Source: Taenia hydatigena
Lineage: Eukaryota; Platyhelminthes; Cestoda; Cyclophyllidea; Taeniidae
DNA length: 64,000 nt
NCBI GenBank assembly: GCA_036345935.2
Contig: JADWOT020000010.1
Location: forward strand, 10,383,412-10,447,411
Reading direction: 5' to 3'
The position numbers and the translations under genes are program-made. Below, one piece after another: positions 1-12,659 of the stretch (the first letter of the stretch is position 1; every line of letters begins with the position of its first letter). The notes under the pieces were generated by a model. It searched no databases. It was given only the letters and a program-made list of their open reading frames with translations, and was not told the DNA's origin.

Positions 1-1539
1 TAGCAATGAATCAGTTTCTTTACCATCCTCATAGAATACTGTCCAGCAGGACTTTGGAGGCGCGTGGGCAAGCTCCATTTGAATAGTCTCAGCTTTGATT
101 AGTTAGTCTTCAATCAAAAATTTGCCTTATTGTGCTGCTATGTTATGAGGCTTTGTATGCGAGAGGGAGTAGATTTTTCACGGCTAGTCACTGAGTTCAC
201 GAATTGCCCTCACGCTAAGATGCGGTACTTTGGGGATGCTACATCCTGATGCAATGAACTCGAGCATTTCATTCTTCGGACGCTGTGCCTTGATGGCTCA
301 ACATGACCTTCCAATCATGCTAGTAGTTTTACTGTCCTTATGTACGAAAGCAGATAGTATGGTCTCGTTTGATACTAAGTGTTATCACATCTTCAGGGAG
401 AAATCGAAGCATAGCATCTCAAGTAATTAAAATCAAATACTGAGGCCAAGTGAGTGGGTCATGCGCACGCATCTGCGTGTCACAACACGCTTCATGAATA
501 GTCACGTCGTTCTCCGTCGTTGCATTTGGGGACCCCAGGTAACAACCGTCCTTTATTTTATGCACTCCACTTAGGAACTTTGAATACGATACGCTTTCCC
601 CTTGAAGAGCAACAAAAGCGAAACAAAGCTTGGTGCTTGAGTTGGAAACCTTGGCACCTCTATCGATGCAAATTGTGGGTGCTTAAACCATGTGCAATCT
701 CTACATATACTTCCCTCACTGTCCCCTCCCCTACTCATCGCCCACAAAATTAGCACAGCAGACACTGAGTAGATTTGCTTCAACGGTGTTCGTCACGCCA
801 CCTAAAGACATTGCCACAAAGAAGCATTCGACGATGTGAATATAATTGACTCCACAATCACGTGTAACTAAACAAGTGGATTTATCGAGCTGACACCATG
901 GCCTTGTCATTTAGTTGGCTTGATACCACCAAATGCCATGCAGTCACATGCTTTTCCTGCTTTACAGCAAAGGAAGAAGCGCAACTTATGCAGTCAGCAA
1001 TATTTGTGGGGTCCGATTGTAAACACTTTCAAACGCTCTTCCGAGACGGATGCCACAATCGTTGGGCTCTGTAATATCGTGTGTTTACAAGTGGCATTGG
1101 ACACTGCATTCACTCTTTTGTTTCTATCATATATCCAAGGAACACAGTGCTGATACAGCCCATTGCTAAAAGAAATAGAAGAGAGCAAGCATTGCTCAGC
1201 AGGGTAAAAACGAAAGATTAAAACATGAGGTTCATGGGATTCACAGATAAGCATACCATGCATGTGCTATTTACCCAAGCTCCCCTTCTCGTCGGTACTT
1301 GGCACCGCTGTCATCAGACTGCTTGCTGTGGACTTGGCTGCTACCTTCAGCATTGAAAGTGAGGAGCCGCGACAAGGCCCACTGGAATGCTTGGAGCATT
1401 GAACTAAAACTGCAAAAAGGGACTTACGTTGCGTGCGATAAATGGAAATGAGAAAATGAAACAAAACGCCTGCCTTGTTGTTCCACAGTCTGCCACATTA
1501 ATACGAGCACCGTTTTCAAAAGAAGACAACAAGGAATTC
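1..1539. other. No supported gene; repeat-mosaic flank
   Basis: This stretch contains only short open frames on both strands, none over 90 codons, with no recognisable domain and no clear splice structure. It is the start of the repeat-rich region that extends to about 29 kb. I see nothing in it that I can name. Confidence 0.5.
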
Positions 1540-1960
1540 AAGTGGAATACAGGTTGCAATTAAATGTTAGGGTGGAAAAAGTTACAGCATGGGCCGACTT
1601 AATTGCCCGCAAAATTGCAAGAAACATTTGGCTGGATTAAACGTGGCCGATTGTGCGGTCAGTAGCAAAGCCAGACCAAACGCTTACACTACAGTGAGAG
1701 TTGATTCCAAATAGGCGCTCACTTATGCGCCTTATTCAAGCGAGCTCTGCTAATAGCGAAAACATCGCAAGTTGCCATTCGGATTCATTAAGCAAATCTG
1801 CAGTGCGTACGATGGAGAGGCTTCTTCCACATCTGCGAATCGAGATTCGCAAACACCTTAATGGCACAGACATCGTCAATTTTATGTGAGGCAGTGCGCA
1901 GCATGAAGTCGGTCATGAGGTGTGTCAAGATAATCGAACGGTGCAATACTTCGCTCTGAT
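1540..1960 (+). pseudogene. F-box-like family fragment (5' leader plus F-box), frameshifted
   Basis: This is a partial copy of the repeat unit whose open copy lies at 26485-27456. The upstream leader (about 1560-1790) aligns with 26230-26480 at recognisable but reduced identity. The conserved start MERL is at 1812. About twenty-three F-box-like codons follow (ending DIVNF), and then the frame reaches a stop because one extra base lies in the stretch just before the conserved GTGAGGC. Similarity fades after about 1960. It cannot encode the full protein and is best read as a decayed duplicate. Confidence 0.6.
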
Positions 1961-2985
1961 GGTCTGCATCTGCAAGGCATCTTATAAGTACGAGATAGGA
2001 AAATAAGAGAATTAATACGATGCCCAGCGCGTGTAGCCCATTCGCTTCGAATCACCTTCAACCACTTAGAGTTACTCCGGTACAACTTCGAGTTTTACGA
2101 GCCTCGCAGATGAAAATGAGTTTGTTAGATCAAGCATTTACGTTTATCTCCACATATTTCGCTCGATTAAGACGCTCACTTCTGCTTCCTCATTCTCAGC
2201 CTCAACGCGAGACAGGGTCACTGAATGATTCGCCATGCGTGTTGACTTGTCGAGGCCACTGTTACGGGAACCTAGAAGAACAAGTAAATTGATGCGGACG
2301 TCTGATACAGTTCTCTCACTGACCTCCCTTTGACGAAATGTTGTATTTTACTTCTGACTAAAAGCTAGATGGCTAGCCAGTGAGTTAGCCTCAGTGGTAT
2401 TATGGGTGAATTAGGCGCGGTCCACAATGAGTTCACGTACGAGGTCTGGTAAAAGCTATCCTTGAGGCGAAGAAGGAAAAAATGTTACAGACTAAGAAGA
2501 ACGGTAAATCACTTATATACAAAAAGACTTTTCCATGCCGAACCCGATGGCGATAAAGACATCGAACGAATGAGGATGTGCGGAAAAGTGGGAGTAGATT
2601 GACTGCAGAATGCCTCTTGGTTAAACCACATCATCGAATCGGTGCAAAAGAAGTTAGTTAGGCCTTTTAATCCATGGCAGGAATAAAATATTCTGACTCC
2701 AAGTGTTTGGAGCCGAATGAGCACTCAGTCATCGCAATTTACATCCCTCACCTAACATGCAAATGCATTTGGTAGCGCTGCTAAATAAATGCTTACGCAT
2801 GCAAGTTCCTTTCCTCAAAAGAGCGTTTCAGCAGACAGATGAGGAGAGCTAATTCCCGTGCAGATATCTTCGACTCTCACAATTAACTTCAGCCACTGTT
2901 GCATTGGGCATCATTTGCAATACATTTGGGGCTCCATTCACCAGGTAGGGTTTATGACGTTTTGGCCTTTCGCTTGTGCAACGGC
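1961..2985. other. No supported gene
   Basis: There are only short open frames on both strands with no recognisable domains. The first part may hold further highly diverged pieces of the F-box-like unit, but I could not align them convincingly. Confidence 0.4.
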
Positions 2986-3430
2986 GATCCATTCCCAGCT
3001 CGTCTCCCACACTCTGCACTCATGTGAAATTCCGGGTAAGTTTGCAAGGCAAAAGAGGCGCACACCAAGAGTGGAGGCATGTTTCGTCAAGTTCTAACCG
3101 CCCTGCTCCGCTATCCCAGGGATGTGTATGGCCTTCCCCTCCAACCAATCATCCATCATCAGAAAGTATTCGCAACATTCATGCGCAGTAGCATAATAAC
3201 AATGTTTGCACTTCCTATTGCTAACATATATTTCACCTACTTTTGCCTCTTAAAGAGCAGCCTCTCGCAAAATTCACTTGCATGCAAATTGGCATCGTGA
3301 ATCGCGAATTGAGGCTGTCAGGACTGTGGAACACAGCATTCACCTGAGTGTTAGCGAAGTTAGTCCAATTTATGAGAAAAGCAACAGTGGTGTCTGAGTA
3401 GAGGCATCGGGATTTTAAGCATCGTTCTCA
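2986..3430 (+). repeat. Dispersed repeat family 'MRSSII', copy 1
   Basis: This is the first of three related segments (2986-3430, 11390-11620, 24960-25400), all on the + strand. A 73-codon frame at 3079-3300 contains the element MRSSIITMFALPIANIYF. The copy at 11390-11620 encodes MRSSIIAMLALFIANIYF in an otherwise different frame context. Conservation of the hydrophobic stretch in two copies suggests descent from a coding sequence. The third copy is more diverged and aligns best through the LLKS tail and the following 150 bp. There is no database family I can name. Confidence 0.5.
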
Positions 3431-4985
3431 CTTTCACTTCAATTATCTCTTTGCTTATTTACCACAAATTGTGCTGAGTCACACACCACCACGGTTAGTC
3501 TAGTGTCACGTCTTTGTGTACTGCTGGAGGTAGCATTTGACAGGCAGGGAGACAGCGACTCTACACTTACTGCAGACGAAAGCGCTAAAGAATTGTGGTG
3601 ACCCTCACTTTGCTTATGGCTGCTTGCCTCACCAGCGGCAATGGCGATTTGCAACGAGACTTAATGGGACGTCTCATGCACGTCAACGAAAATGCCATTT
3701 TATTGGTGAAGAGGCTGCATTCTCCACCAATCACATGTGGGTGCGCTCGCTGCAAAGACTTCCCACTATTACGAAAAACACCATTGACTTGTCTGTAGAG
3801 ATTGACCAAGGGACATTTAACACGATTACGCCTAGACGACTAACTCTCTGTTCTGATTCAGCGTCCTTCAAGCTTTAACTTCAATTTCACCGAGTCTCGT
3901 CAAAATGCTCATGTTTTATCTTATTATCATGGGCGGATTCCTATGCAGCAAAAGTATGCCTTTTGAATGGGGCGAAACCAGAGCACATATATTTGAAACG
4001 TCAGTCTTGAAACCACACAATCTTCAGCAATGGAATGAATAGAGTGTTCAAATGATGCAAACATGTGTTTAAAAGCATTTACAAGTGCAAGCGAGAACCG
4101 ACTTGTGTGGTCTCACATCCGCTTTAGATTCTCTTTTGAGAGATAGTGTAGTTAGACGTAAGCAATGAGAACTCGCCTTTTCAACTGTGCGTCATTGAAT
4201 CGGAGGCGTTTAATGTCGGAATTGCTCTATTTCAACTTTACTCGAAGAGAGTGCTTTACAGGTTGGCAACCACGCGCATTAAATTCTGCATTCACGACTA
4301 CGATGTAGAGGCGTTTTGTAAATGCCTCACAAGCATGCATCTCACCAATGTCTGCAAGACGATGTCTAGCATTGAGAGAAACGTCAAATATATCATCATG
4401 GAAAAGCATCTTACGTGAATCTGTGCAACGAACGCAGTAGCCGAATGCAATGCTATGCAGTTTTTCACAGAGGCGATATCAGAGGCAGAGGCCCTTTTTG
4501 AGGCCATAGAAAGGCCAAGCCATTTTTGTATTGAGGGATTCGGGCTTTCGCACATCGTGTTATGTGTGCATGTAAACGTGGGCTGCCCATCCATGGTCAA
4601 CAGTAACGCAACCGAAATGCGCCCATGGGACTGCGCTGCTTAGTGTGTAGTGGACACTTGTTAGGATTACTGGAATGCTTGGAATGGCCAAGCTTATTTT
4701 TGTATAGAGGAATTCGGATTCCAGCACAATGAAATTTGTATCCAGTTTAATTTACACGTGCTCATAATAACGGCCACATCGATCCTTACAATTGTGTTCA
4801 AATGACATTTATAGGCCGTAAACAGCTTTATTTGCCTAAAATTAAGTGACATAGTTAACTATGTTGCCACAATTTGACGGTTCTTTACACGTCAAACTCT
4901 AGCTCTCTGAAGATGAATGCAGATGTGCGGTGGTGAATACATCAGGAATTCGTGGCTTTTGTAAATGGAGAGTCAATTGCCTCCC
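3431..4985. other. No supported gene; possible very diverged F-box-like remnant
   Basis: A reading frame around 4243-4418 (+) translates to a stretch ending with LTNVCKTMSSIERNVKYIIM before a stop. Its spacing of hydrophobic and Cys/Ser positions faintly resembles the IVNLCEAVPSMKSVL segment of the F-box-like unit. Two short imperfect copies of a segment reading roughly 'ggccaagc..tttttgtat.gagg.attcgg' occur at about 4510-4555 and 4685-4730. Neither observation is strong enough to call a gene. Confidence 0.25.
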
Positions 4986-4989
4986 AATC

Positions 4990-6480
4990 AAATCAAGGAT
5001 AGTATCAACTCTTCCTCTCCCTCGATTGCGTTCCCAGGATGAAGAGCATTGGAGGGCGAGTCGTCTTAGTGGCAGCAAGGCTGGTGATGCGGAATATGAG
5101 GCGCCTTAATGCAAGTAGAAGACTGCGTCCAGCACGGCACTGCAGTGCAGAATCGGTCATGTACACAACACCGTCGAATGCGCATAGGTAAGAAATCTCG
5201 AAGGACATAAGACACAGTGAATACTTTCCTTCTATGCTTCTTCGATTGACATGGATATGACAGTAAGGCAAGCGGGTTGCTGTTTCAATGTAATCAGGTC
5301 CAACTGGGTAGTTTAGATGCGATTGTCGTGCGTAGCTTTTAGCAGAATAAACGAGGGATCGCCAGAGTGGATGGAGGAGACCCAAACGCATTACGCTGCA
5401 TGCAAGCACTAAAAACCGAATGATTCTACCATGGTTAGATAAGACATAGTATATGTACTGCCGAGCGAATTGGCAACATTCTTGGTAGCATCGAATAGCA
5501 CTGCAAAGAACCCTTCCTTCTGACTCTGCTTCTACCACTGACTCATCTTCTCTCTCCACAACGACACGAGTCGAATACAGCATGCAACAAAGATATGCGT
5601 CCACCCACTGCATTTGTCTCACGTAACTGCGCAAAATGCCTTTGATGGTGAGAGACCTGAGAACCGACCTCATGTGGGGCATTGCCTCACACACATTGAC
5701 GATGTCCATGGCATCGAGATATTTGCAAATCTCGATTCGTACATGTTAAGGAATCCTCTCCATTGTACAACTCGCAGGTTTACTAAATGAATCCTAATTC
5801 CGACTTGTGATTTATTCGCTATTAGCAGAGTTGCTTGAGTAAAACACATGATTGTGCGCCTGATTCTGGTTAGCCGTTGCCGTGAGGCAAGAGTTTAGAC
5901 CGACTAGGCTTTCGACTGCACAATCTGCCAAGTTTATTCCAGTCAAATGCTTCATGCACTTTTGCCAACAGCTACATCCCATTAAGACTGTAACGTTTTC
6001 CACTCTACTATTCAATGGTACTTACCACTCCATTTGGATTTACGTTTGCCACATTTGATTTCCTTTTGCCACATTTTAAAAGATAAGTTAATCTTCCGTT
6101 TTAGACTGTACACTGGCAATGTAGAAGGTTTTGGTTTGCTTTCCCAATTTCATCTTTTACTCTCTGACAACTCAAGTGGCTGCAGCACACTTTTAACTTC
6201 TCTGCCCATTTTGATGGGTAGGAACAATGCATGATGAGGTGTGACTTAAAGTGCCAAATTCTGACAATGCGTGGCGTGTGCACTCAGATGATGAGATTAG
6301 TCTCCGTTGGCATAAGCGTTGGGATGGAAATCTGGTGAGCCGTTTCGCACTTTTTATTGTGAAGCAGCCATTGTGGCAGGTAAGGAAAACCTGCCATCGT
6401 AATACTGAGATAATCTGAGGGTAGCGCTTACTTTGATACCAAATAACTCTGTGTTTGTTAGAATTTATCCATCACAAAAT
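4990..6480 (-). pseudogene. F-box-like family copy, nearly full length but broken
   Basis: Read on the - strand, the conserved start MERIP lies at 5763 and is followed at codon 6 by TAA, where the sister copy at 20379 has CAG. Downstream the frame stays open from an internal Met (5709) to 5005, 234 codons. It encodes the same protein as the open copy at 26485, including the SLTIKGILRSYVRQM, LFDGVVYM- and RPPLLFIL-like segments. It then diverges before the C-terminal quarter is reached. The leader (5765-6015) and 5' flank (6016-6480) also match the flank of the open copy. An N-truncated protein starting at 5709 is possible but would lack the F-box helix 1. I favour a pseudogene. Confidence 0.6.
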
Positions 6481-7795
6481 AAATTCATCACCCTCTAAAC
6501 AAGGGTCAACTGCTGCACAGATGACTTTGATCATTTGATCAGATTTCAAATACGGTCGGTTGAGACATGCCAAAAGTAGGTTTAAGGGCCCATTCCAAAT
6601 AAAGCGGTTATTGCTCTCTCTGAATTTCAGTTAGGTACCTGTGGCCCACTTAAGCCCACTTCTGCTGATCTACTCATTTCGTGGCTGCAATGACGGACAC
6701 GTCAGCAAATGTCGAGTGTCTGACCTAACATCTTAACAACTCCACCTCTTTTAACGCACAGATTTGTGCCACTAAAACGCCAATTAAATCGTGCAGAAGG
6801 TTTGCTTAACTAGGTGCGCATTGGCACAAAATTTTTGTCCTATTTACGGAAAAACATTGAGGAATAGTTCGGCACTACGTGCCGATTCCACTTCGTGACG
6901 TATTTATTGGATTTTTGCATTGCAGTGCCATTGTAGACACCACCTGTTGCATGTGTTGAGGAGCCTCATGAACATCCTCACTCGCAGCACCTTCGATGCG
7001 ACACGTCGTCCTCCATCACCGCCAATCTTGAATGCTAGGTCGAAACAGACGGAGACGACGACGGACACGTGTGATGATTTTGGAGGACCTGAGGTGCATG
7101 TTGGCTCATGCAGTTGATGGAGAGTGTGACGTCTTCAACAATCAGGTAGGTGCCGGTGGACCTCGCTTTAATTCCTCACTAACAGCTCTGGAGATAGAGG
7201 TCAATTCCACAGCAAGCAGTCAGACTACGACGGCGTCGCGCATTCGCGTGTAGAGGATTTCAGTAAGCAGTGCATGTATGGTACACTTACTTGTTGATTT
7301 TCATGAACGTTTTATTTTGAGCTTTTGATCTTACCTTACCCACCAATGACTTCTCTCCCCTATTCTTTGGCGTGATATGCTGTACCTGCGCAGCCATTCG
7401 CAGTGACTTCCATGCACCCACCATAGTTTGTATTGCGATCCTCATGAGTAAAGCATAGTGTTTATTTCGGTGCCATTATTTAGTCTAGAAGCAATTTTAC
7501 CTGCAGGTTTCTAGGCACTATAGTGTAAATCCAGTGTTTTACCTGTCCAAGAGCTAAAATCTGTACACTTATCATTGTTTAGGGTAATGAACAGTCTAGC
7601 ATTCGTTTTTTAAATACACAACACATCCACTTTGAGATCATATTTATGAGTCTCCCAACTCTTTGCACAGACTTGCTGCAACCCAGTCGCATCTCCAGCT
7701 TGTCCACAGCGAACATGCGCACTTCTTGCCGCCTTACTTATCACTGCGATTTAGCTGTCCCGATTTGCTTCAACAAACCATAGATATGCTCTGGC
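6481..7795. other. No supported gene
   Basis: This region has short open frames only. The segment at 7010-7080 is locally rich in CG dinucleotides and short GAC/GACG repeats. I see no domain, RNA gene or mobile element that I can support. Confidence 0.4.
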
Positions 7796-7980
7796 TGTAA
7801 TACTTTGTTTGTTAGAACTGCCAATTTCTGTCAAGGTCACAGAGGTGGCCATATTGCCCTAGCTGCGTGGGCTGGCCTCTGAGCCATGTCAGCAGCCTTT
7901 TTCCCTCTGTCCGGTGAATATATGTATTCTACCCTGCCACTTTGCCTGCTTTTGCCTTAAGGGAGCCTCGGGACGCTACA
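7796..7980 (+). repeat. LTR-like dispersed repeat, copy 1
   Basis: This segment of about 185 bp is clearly homologous to 59557-59791 in the same orientation. Shared blocks include a 'gtcacagaggyggcc..attgccct' core and the terminus GGGAGCCTCGGGACGCTACA, which is identical in both. The end ..CTACA and a TG near the start (7796) fit an LTR (5'-TG...CA-3'). The left boundary is uncertain because the first ~12 bp align poorly. The copy lacks the long AT tract seen in the second copy. Miniature and full LTR elements are known from tapeworms, but assigning this repeat to a family would need a search. Confidence 0.5.
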
Positions 7981-8169
7981 CTGGCAACTTCACCTTTGCA
8001 CCATTCATGCCTGCACACAGCGGAATGGGCGCGGATGGTGGACCAATAATTTCGTACCAAAATGATGTATAATCAGCCCCGCTGGTCCTAACTGCATCAA
8101 AACAGTCACGCGCTTGTCTTACTTTCCTATTTTTGTCAATATTTACAACATGGAAAGGAATATGCTCCG

Positions 8170-9370
8170 CATCTTACGTCCCTCGAGATTTCTTACCTAT
8201 GCTCATTCGACTGTGTTATGTGCATGACCGATTCTGCACTGCGTTGCCTCGCTGAACGCAGCCTTCCACTTGGATTAAGGCGCCTCACATTCCGCATCAC
8301 CACACATGCTGCCACTGGGACGACTCGCCCTCTAATGTAGTTCATCCTGGACACGAGATCGAAGGAGACAGGCGATTTGACGTCTAGGACTGATCATTAT
8401 GAGCGTCTCAGAGCCATCTTCACAAACTCTGCAGAACTACATTGCGAGGTTATGGTGGGTCTACAGTGAGATTCTCACCTTAAAGTTGGTATGGAACATG
8501 TCGTCTGCACCAACGGGATGGGAGGTTCTTGAACCTGTATGAGGCATTCCAAATAGCGCGTTGCAAATCGCCAACATCAGCGTGGAAGGAAGCAGCCAGG
8601 GCCGAAATGTGACAGCAGATTCACCTGCAATATGAGTTGAGCAAAATCTGTTCATTCATGCCCTTTCGCTATCTCGCGCTTTGCTTTGGCACACAGGATT
8701 GCATTGTAATAATCTGTTCCAGGCTACATTCCATCTCATTGCTCACGTGTTTTTTGTCAAACGTTGACCTTCTGCGCACCAAGACAACCTCGTTTCACTC
8801 GAATTAGCAGAATGCCGATTTGATGGCCGAATTTTAACGAGAGGATGCTACCGAGCACGGTTTGTGCTTCTTTTTTATGCTAGAACAGGAATAGTCTTAG
8901 TTGATCTACCTTTTAGCAGCCATAGGAAAAGCGGCAGATGCACTTCAAATAAACAATTCATTCTCTTGCAGTGTCTAAGACTTTAAAGTTGACTCAAGAT
9001 TACATTTTTCAGCTTGAATCAGCGAAATGTCGGTTATATGGTGAAATATTAACGAGGCGGTGCTGCTGATCACCGGTTGTGCTTCTTTCATGCCAAAATG
9101 CGAACAGTTTAGGACAGCCTAACTTTTGATGGCTTCGAGTGAAATGCGCAACAGCAGCTATAGTCCAACTAAGCGATTTCTTCTCTGTGACTGCCTAGGA
9201 CATAGTCGGTGGATCAGTATGCAACCCTGCGCAAAGTCTTCTGTGTGGCTGATTTTAAAATGTTTGTTAGATTTGAAGAATGTTTAAGCAGCTAGTCAGC
9301 TAATCTGGCTTTGCACTTCGACATCAAGTTTTCACTGAAGGCGAGCAGAGATGCGAAATTTGTGAGTAAT
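8170..9370 (+). pseudogene. F-box-like family fragment (C-terminal part plus 3' flank)
   Basis: Bases 8170-8640 align with the C-terminal half of the open F-box-like gene (matching 27040-27470), including the regions before and after RLIFRIT and the RPPLLFIL-like segment. In-frame stops are present (for example after the equivalent of 'TTRPL' near 8338) and there are frameshifts. The match continues downstream: 8640-9370 is collinear with 27500-28000, so the duplicated unit includes at least 0.5 kb of 3' flank. Within this copy, about 8790-8880 and 9000-9095 are an additional imperfect local duplication. It has no coding capacity. Confidence 0.6.
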
Positions 9371-11389
9371 TTTGTAGGGGAATTTCATTAACTCGTAAGG
9401 TAGTATTTGTTGGTAGCGCGAAATTCATGGTGAGGCAAATGGTACATAAGGCAATTCACCTCAGCTTACAGTTAATAATCAAAACAAACTACCCAAAATG
9501 CAGTGAGTTAAGCAATCGGTTTAATACAAATGCATATGGCATTTGGATTGACGATTGGCGAGTCAAGCTTGCTGTTGTTTAATCTCTCGCTTCCACCGGC
9601 GAGCGCGCGAACTTACCGCATCTCTCACAGTGGCTTCGACTTGATTCCTTAGCCGCTTAGTCATTAGTCAAAGGCGGTCGGGTTAGAGCAGGGACAAACT
9701 GCACTGACATGCTACAAAATGTTGAGTTCTATCCTAATCATGCGACTTACCTTATTTGGTAGCAGTCCAATCCCAAATTCCTGATTATCTTATTCAGTGT
9801 CCATTTCATGATGGCAGGTCTTGGTAAACATCCAGTCTTCTAAAGCAGTGAAAGATGCACTGGTGCTAATTTTGGGGAAAGTAAGGCACTAGATTCGCCT
9901 TTTAATGCTTTAAACCTACATCTGATGCCTTTGCTTGGCTCATTACTGGCGCTGGAATAAAGTGAAACACAAACTGTGTTTGATGTGCAAAAATCACTGC
10001 TTAAACAGAATACCTCTTGGCTACACGATTTCGCTGCATCAGAGTAGAAGGGCATGGTTAAGGGATCCATGACACGCATAAGGGATTTTGCCTTAAGCTT
10101 TGAGGTGGTGCATGATTCATGCAGCCAAGATGGAACGCGACGATTGCTCAAATTCTTCTCTGCAGACCTATCACCTCACACATGAAAGGTGCATACATGA
10201 GTACTGCAAACCCTTACGATGTTGGATAAAAGTTTGTCTATCAAGCCACCCGTTCACGTCGGTTGGGTGAGGAATCGGACTGCTCCACGATGGAGAGGCA
10301 TTTGTCGCTTCTTCGCATGCCATCCTTTCTTCCACAATCTTCTCTCGCTTGTATAAGTGAATGCGTCGAAATAAATAGGCTATTGTAAGGTGTATCCACA
10401 ATGGACGCAAGTTGGCTAGTGATGAACCGTTAGGCGATGCAACTCAAAATGATAGTCCTGTGGTCACATAACACAGCGAGGCAAATATTGAGACTAACAT
10501 TCAAGGTATACTAAATGCCTAGTAGCAACACCTCAAACTCTACTTCCAGGCGACACATCATGTGCTTCATTTATGATTAATCCCAAGTCAAGTCTTCCTC
10601 AATGTCCACTTGCCAAATATGGTCTTGTACCCCACGAATTGTTACATCGAGATCATAAACACAGGTAAGTTTTTGAGTTAACTACAGGTGCGGAGCGGAG
10701 ATGATAGTCTATTGATAAATAATGACGAGTTTGGATGCTTTGCTACACACAAAGTCAAGCTTGTGTCCTAACAGCAATGCATGAGAATGTCAGTGTACAA
10801 ATGAACTGCTTTTACGGGCGAAATAAGTGAAGGTGGTTAAGGGGATAAAACACATTCTGCCTTTAAATCTCCGCCCATGAAATGTGCTTCTGCAGCGGCT
10901 CTATTTCCAATTGACATTAGGCCAACAGCCTTGATAACACCTTTGCCTCGAACTTGTAATGGGGTTATAATCCTCTGAAAGGTAGAAAATGACATTAGGA
11001 TTTGAGGCGCATGGAACTTTTTACTCGGTCCCTCACATCCCTCATGATTACGGCAACTAGTGAGTATCGGTGGAATACTTAATAACATTCTTTTCCAATT
11101 CTACCTTTGCCTCAAACTTTAGCAAAGTAGGGATTATGCATTACAAATGGTGTCGTCCTATCCTACTAACCACCACTCAATGTACACAAGTACTCACAAA
11201 TATGTGTTGACCTCAAATTATTACAAGCTTAGTCTGGCAGGTCCCGCGAGCCTGCCTGATGGCCACTCCACTAGATTTCTATCTCTTCGCTTCTGCCTAC
11301 AAAATGCAAATCTGAGATGTAAATGCACATACCATGTTATGCGAGATTTTAGCATTCGTGCCTCAATATTGTGAGAAGAAAAATGCACA
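9371..11389. other. No supported gene
   Basis: Open frames reach at most about 103 codons (9840-10151, -) and show no recognisable domain or splice context. I see no repeat copy here that I can align with the rest of the window. Confidence 0.4.
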
Positions 11390-11620
11390 CACCAAGAGTG
11401 GTGGTATGTAGCGTCAAATTCTAACTGCCCTGATGCGCCATCGCAGTTATTTGTATGGGCATGCCTTCCAATGGGTCTATCATCATCAGAGAGCCCTTAC
11501 ATCTATCATGCGCAGCAGTATAATAGCAATGCTTGCACTTTTTATTGCTAACATATACTTCAGTTGTATAACGCTGCAAGTTCTATGCAATGCATGTTGC
11601 GAGTTGAAGATGGCTGATGC
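11390..11620 (+). repeat. Dispersed repeat family 'MRSSII', copy 2
   Basis: This segment aligns with 3055-3245, from 'acaccaagagtgg.gg.atgt' through the segment coding MRSSIIAMLALFIANIYF. The frame 11433-11624 is open but short (63 codons) and differs in frame context from copy 1. It is probably a remnant of a coding sequence; its function is unknown. Confidence 0.5.
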
Positions 11621-11629
11621 GTAGGGGAC

Positions 11630-12035
11630 AGCTGTCTCTCAAAGAAGGGGAAAGTGATCATACATTGTAGTCTCGATTCGCCTTCTTACATTGACGACAG
11701 GGAACTTGCTTAATGCCATTGTGCTACTCATAGGGCTGTGTTTGTTCCAAACATTGATAGCGTCAAGATGCGGATTACTCCTCCACTAATGAAGGAATCG
11801 GCAAAGGCAAGCGCACCATCCCATGCAAGACTGTCTCTTAGATATTACGTTTCTCATATCATTATTAATGTTTCAACTGGATTGTGCTTTTACCTCCCTC
11901 TGCTGACTCCACTAAAGTAGTGTAGCGGACTCTCATTTCAGCAGGCGTATGAACTTGAATTCATCCACAGCGGTGGGTGTGTCTGAGTTTGTTGCAATCA
12001 GAAGATGCACATTCTTGGTCCTTAAGAGCCAAAAG
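11630..12035 (+). repeat. Direct repeat, copy 1 (pair with 18150-18550)
   Basis: This block aligns with 18150-18550 on the same strand over about 400 bp at moderate identity. Shared anchors include a 'ttcgccttcttacattgacg' block, 'actaatgaagg', 'ggtgtgtctgagt.tgttgcaatcagaag' and 'cacattcttggtcct'. No continuous reading frame is shared, so this looks like old duplicated non-coding or decayed coding DNA. Confidence 0.55.
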
Positions 12036-12394
12036 GATTCCTCATTTTCAACGACTTCTCTGTTTGAGCAAATCCAAGTGTACAAATTTGTGCAGAACGC
12101 ACGTTATAGATGGTTTACGAAACACAAAATGTCAGAAGACGCACTGCTATAATTGGCTTGCGATTTTACATGGCACAGAGATGTGACGCACGAAAATATC
12201 TAAACCACAATTTGATTAAGCATCGAGCACACTGGTAACGCTCTGTTTAGCCTCTCATCCATTACCGTGTATCAAATCGCAGTATCTGTAAGCCACACTG
12301 TGTATCTATCCTCTCTACACTAGTTCGGTTCTAGCGGATGATCGACCTGCTTCACTGCTTGTAACCGGCCAGACCATGTGGTCGTTTCACTTTC

Positions 12395-12630
12395 AGCACA
12401 ACACCGAGTCGCCTTGTGAATACGAGCGTATCTGAAATATCCTTGCTGCCTTCGCTTTAATCACGACTGGAATATTGTGTCTGCCAATGTCGGCCGCCTT
12501 GGTGACTTCAACTCGTTTCACGTTGCGGCGTAGTAAACGTTGAAGGAAATTGCATATAATTACGAGTAGGACAGCAATGCTACTTAATGTGTTCGACGCC
12601 TGCACAAAAAAGGAAAATAGGGGCAAGATT
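12395..12630 (-). repeat. Dispersed repeat encoding a short hydrophobic peptide, copy 1
   Basis: Read on the - strand, a 77-codon frame (12393-12626) contains SNTLSSIAVLLVIICN followed by a basic segment. The reverse-oriented copy at 19695-19850 (+) encodes SNTLSSIAVLLVIICN and VKRVEVTKAAD with few changes. A third, shorter match is at 23960-24060, in the same orientation as this copy. The predicted stretch looks like one membrane segment followed by positive charges. It could be a relic of a membrane protein exon. I do not recognise it. Confidence 0.45.
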
Positions 12631-12659
12631 TAATATAATTTTTTGTTAGTTTTGAAGCA

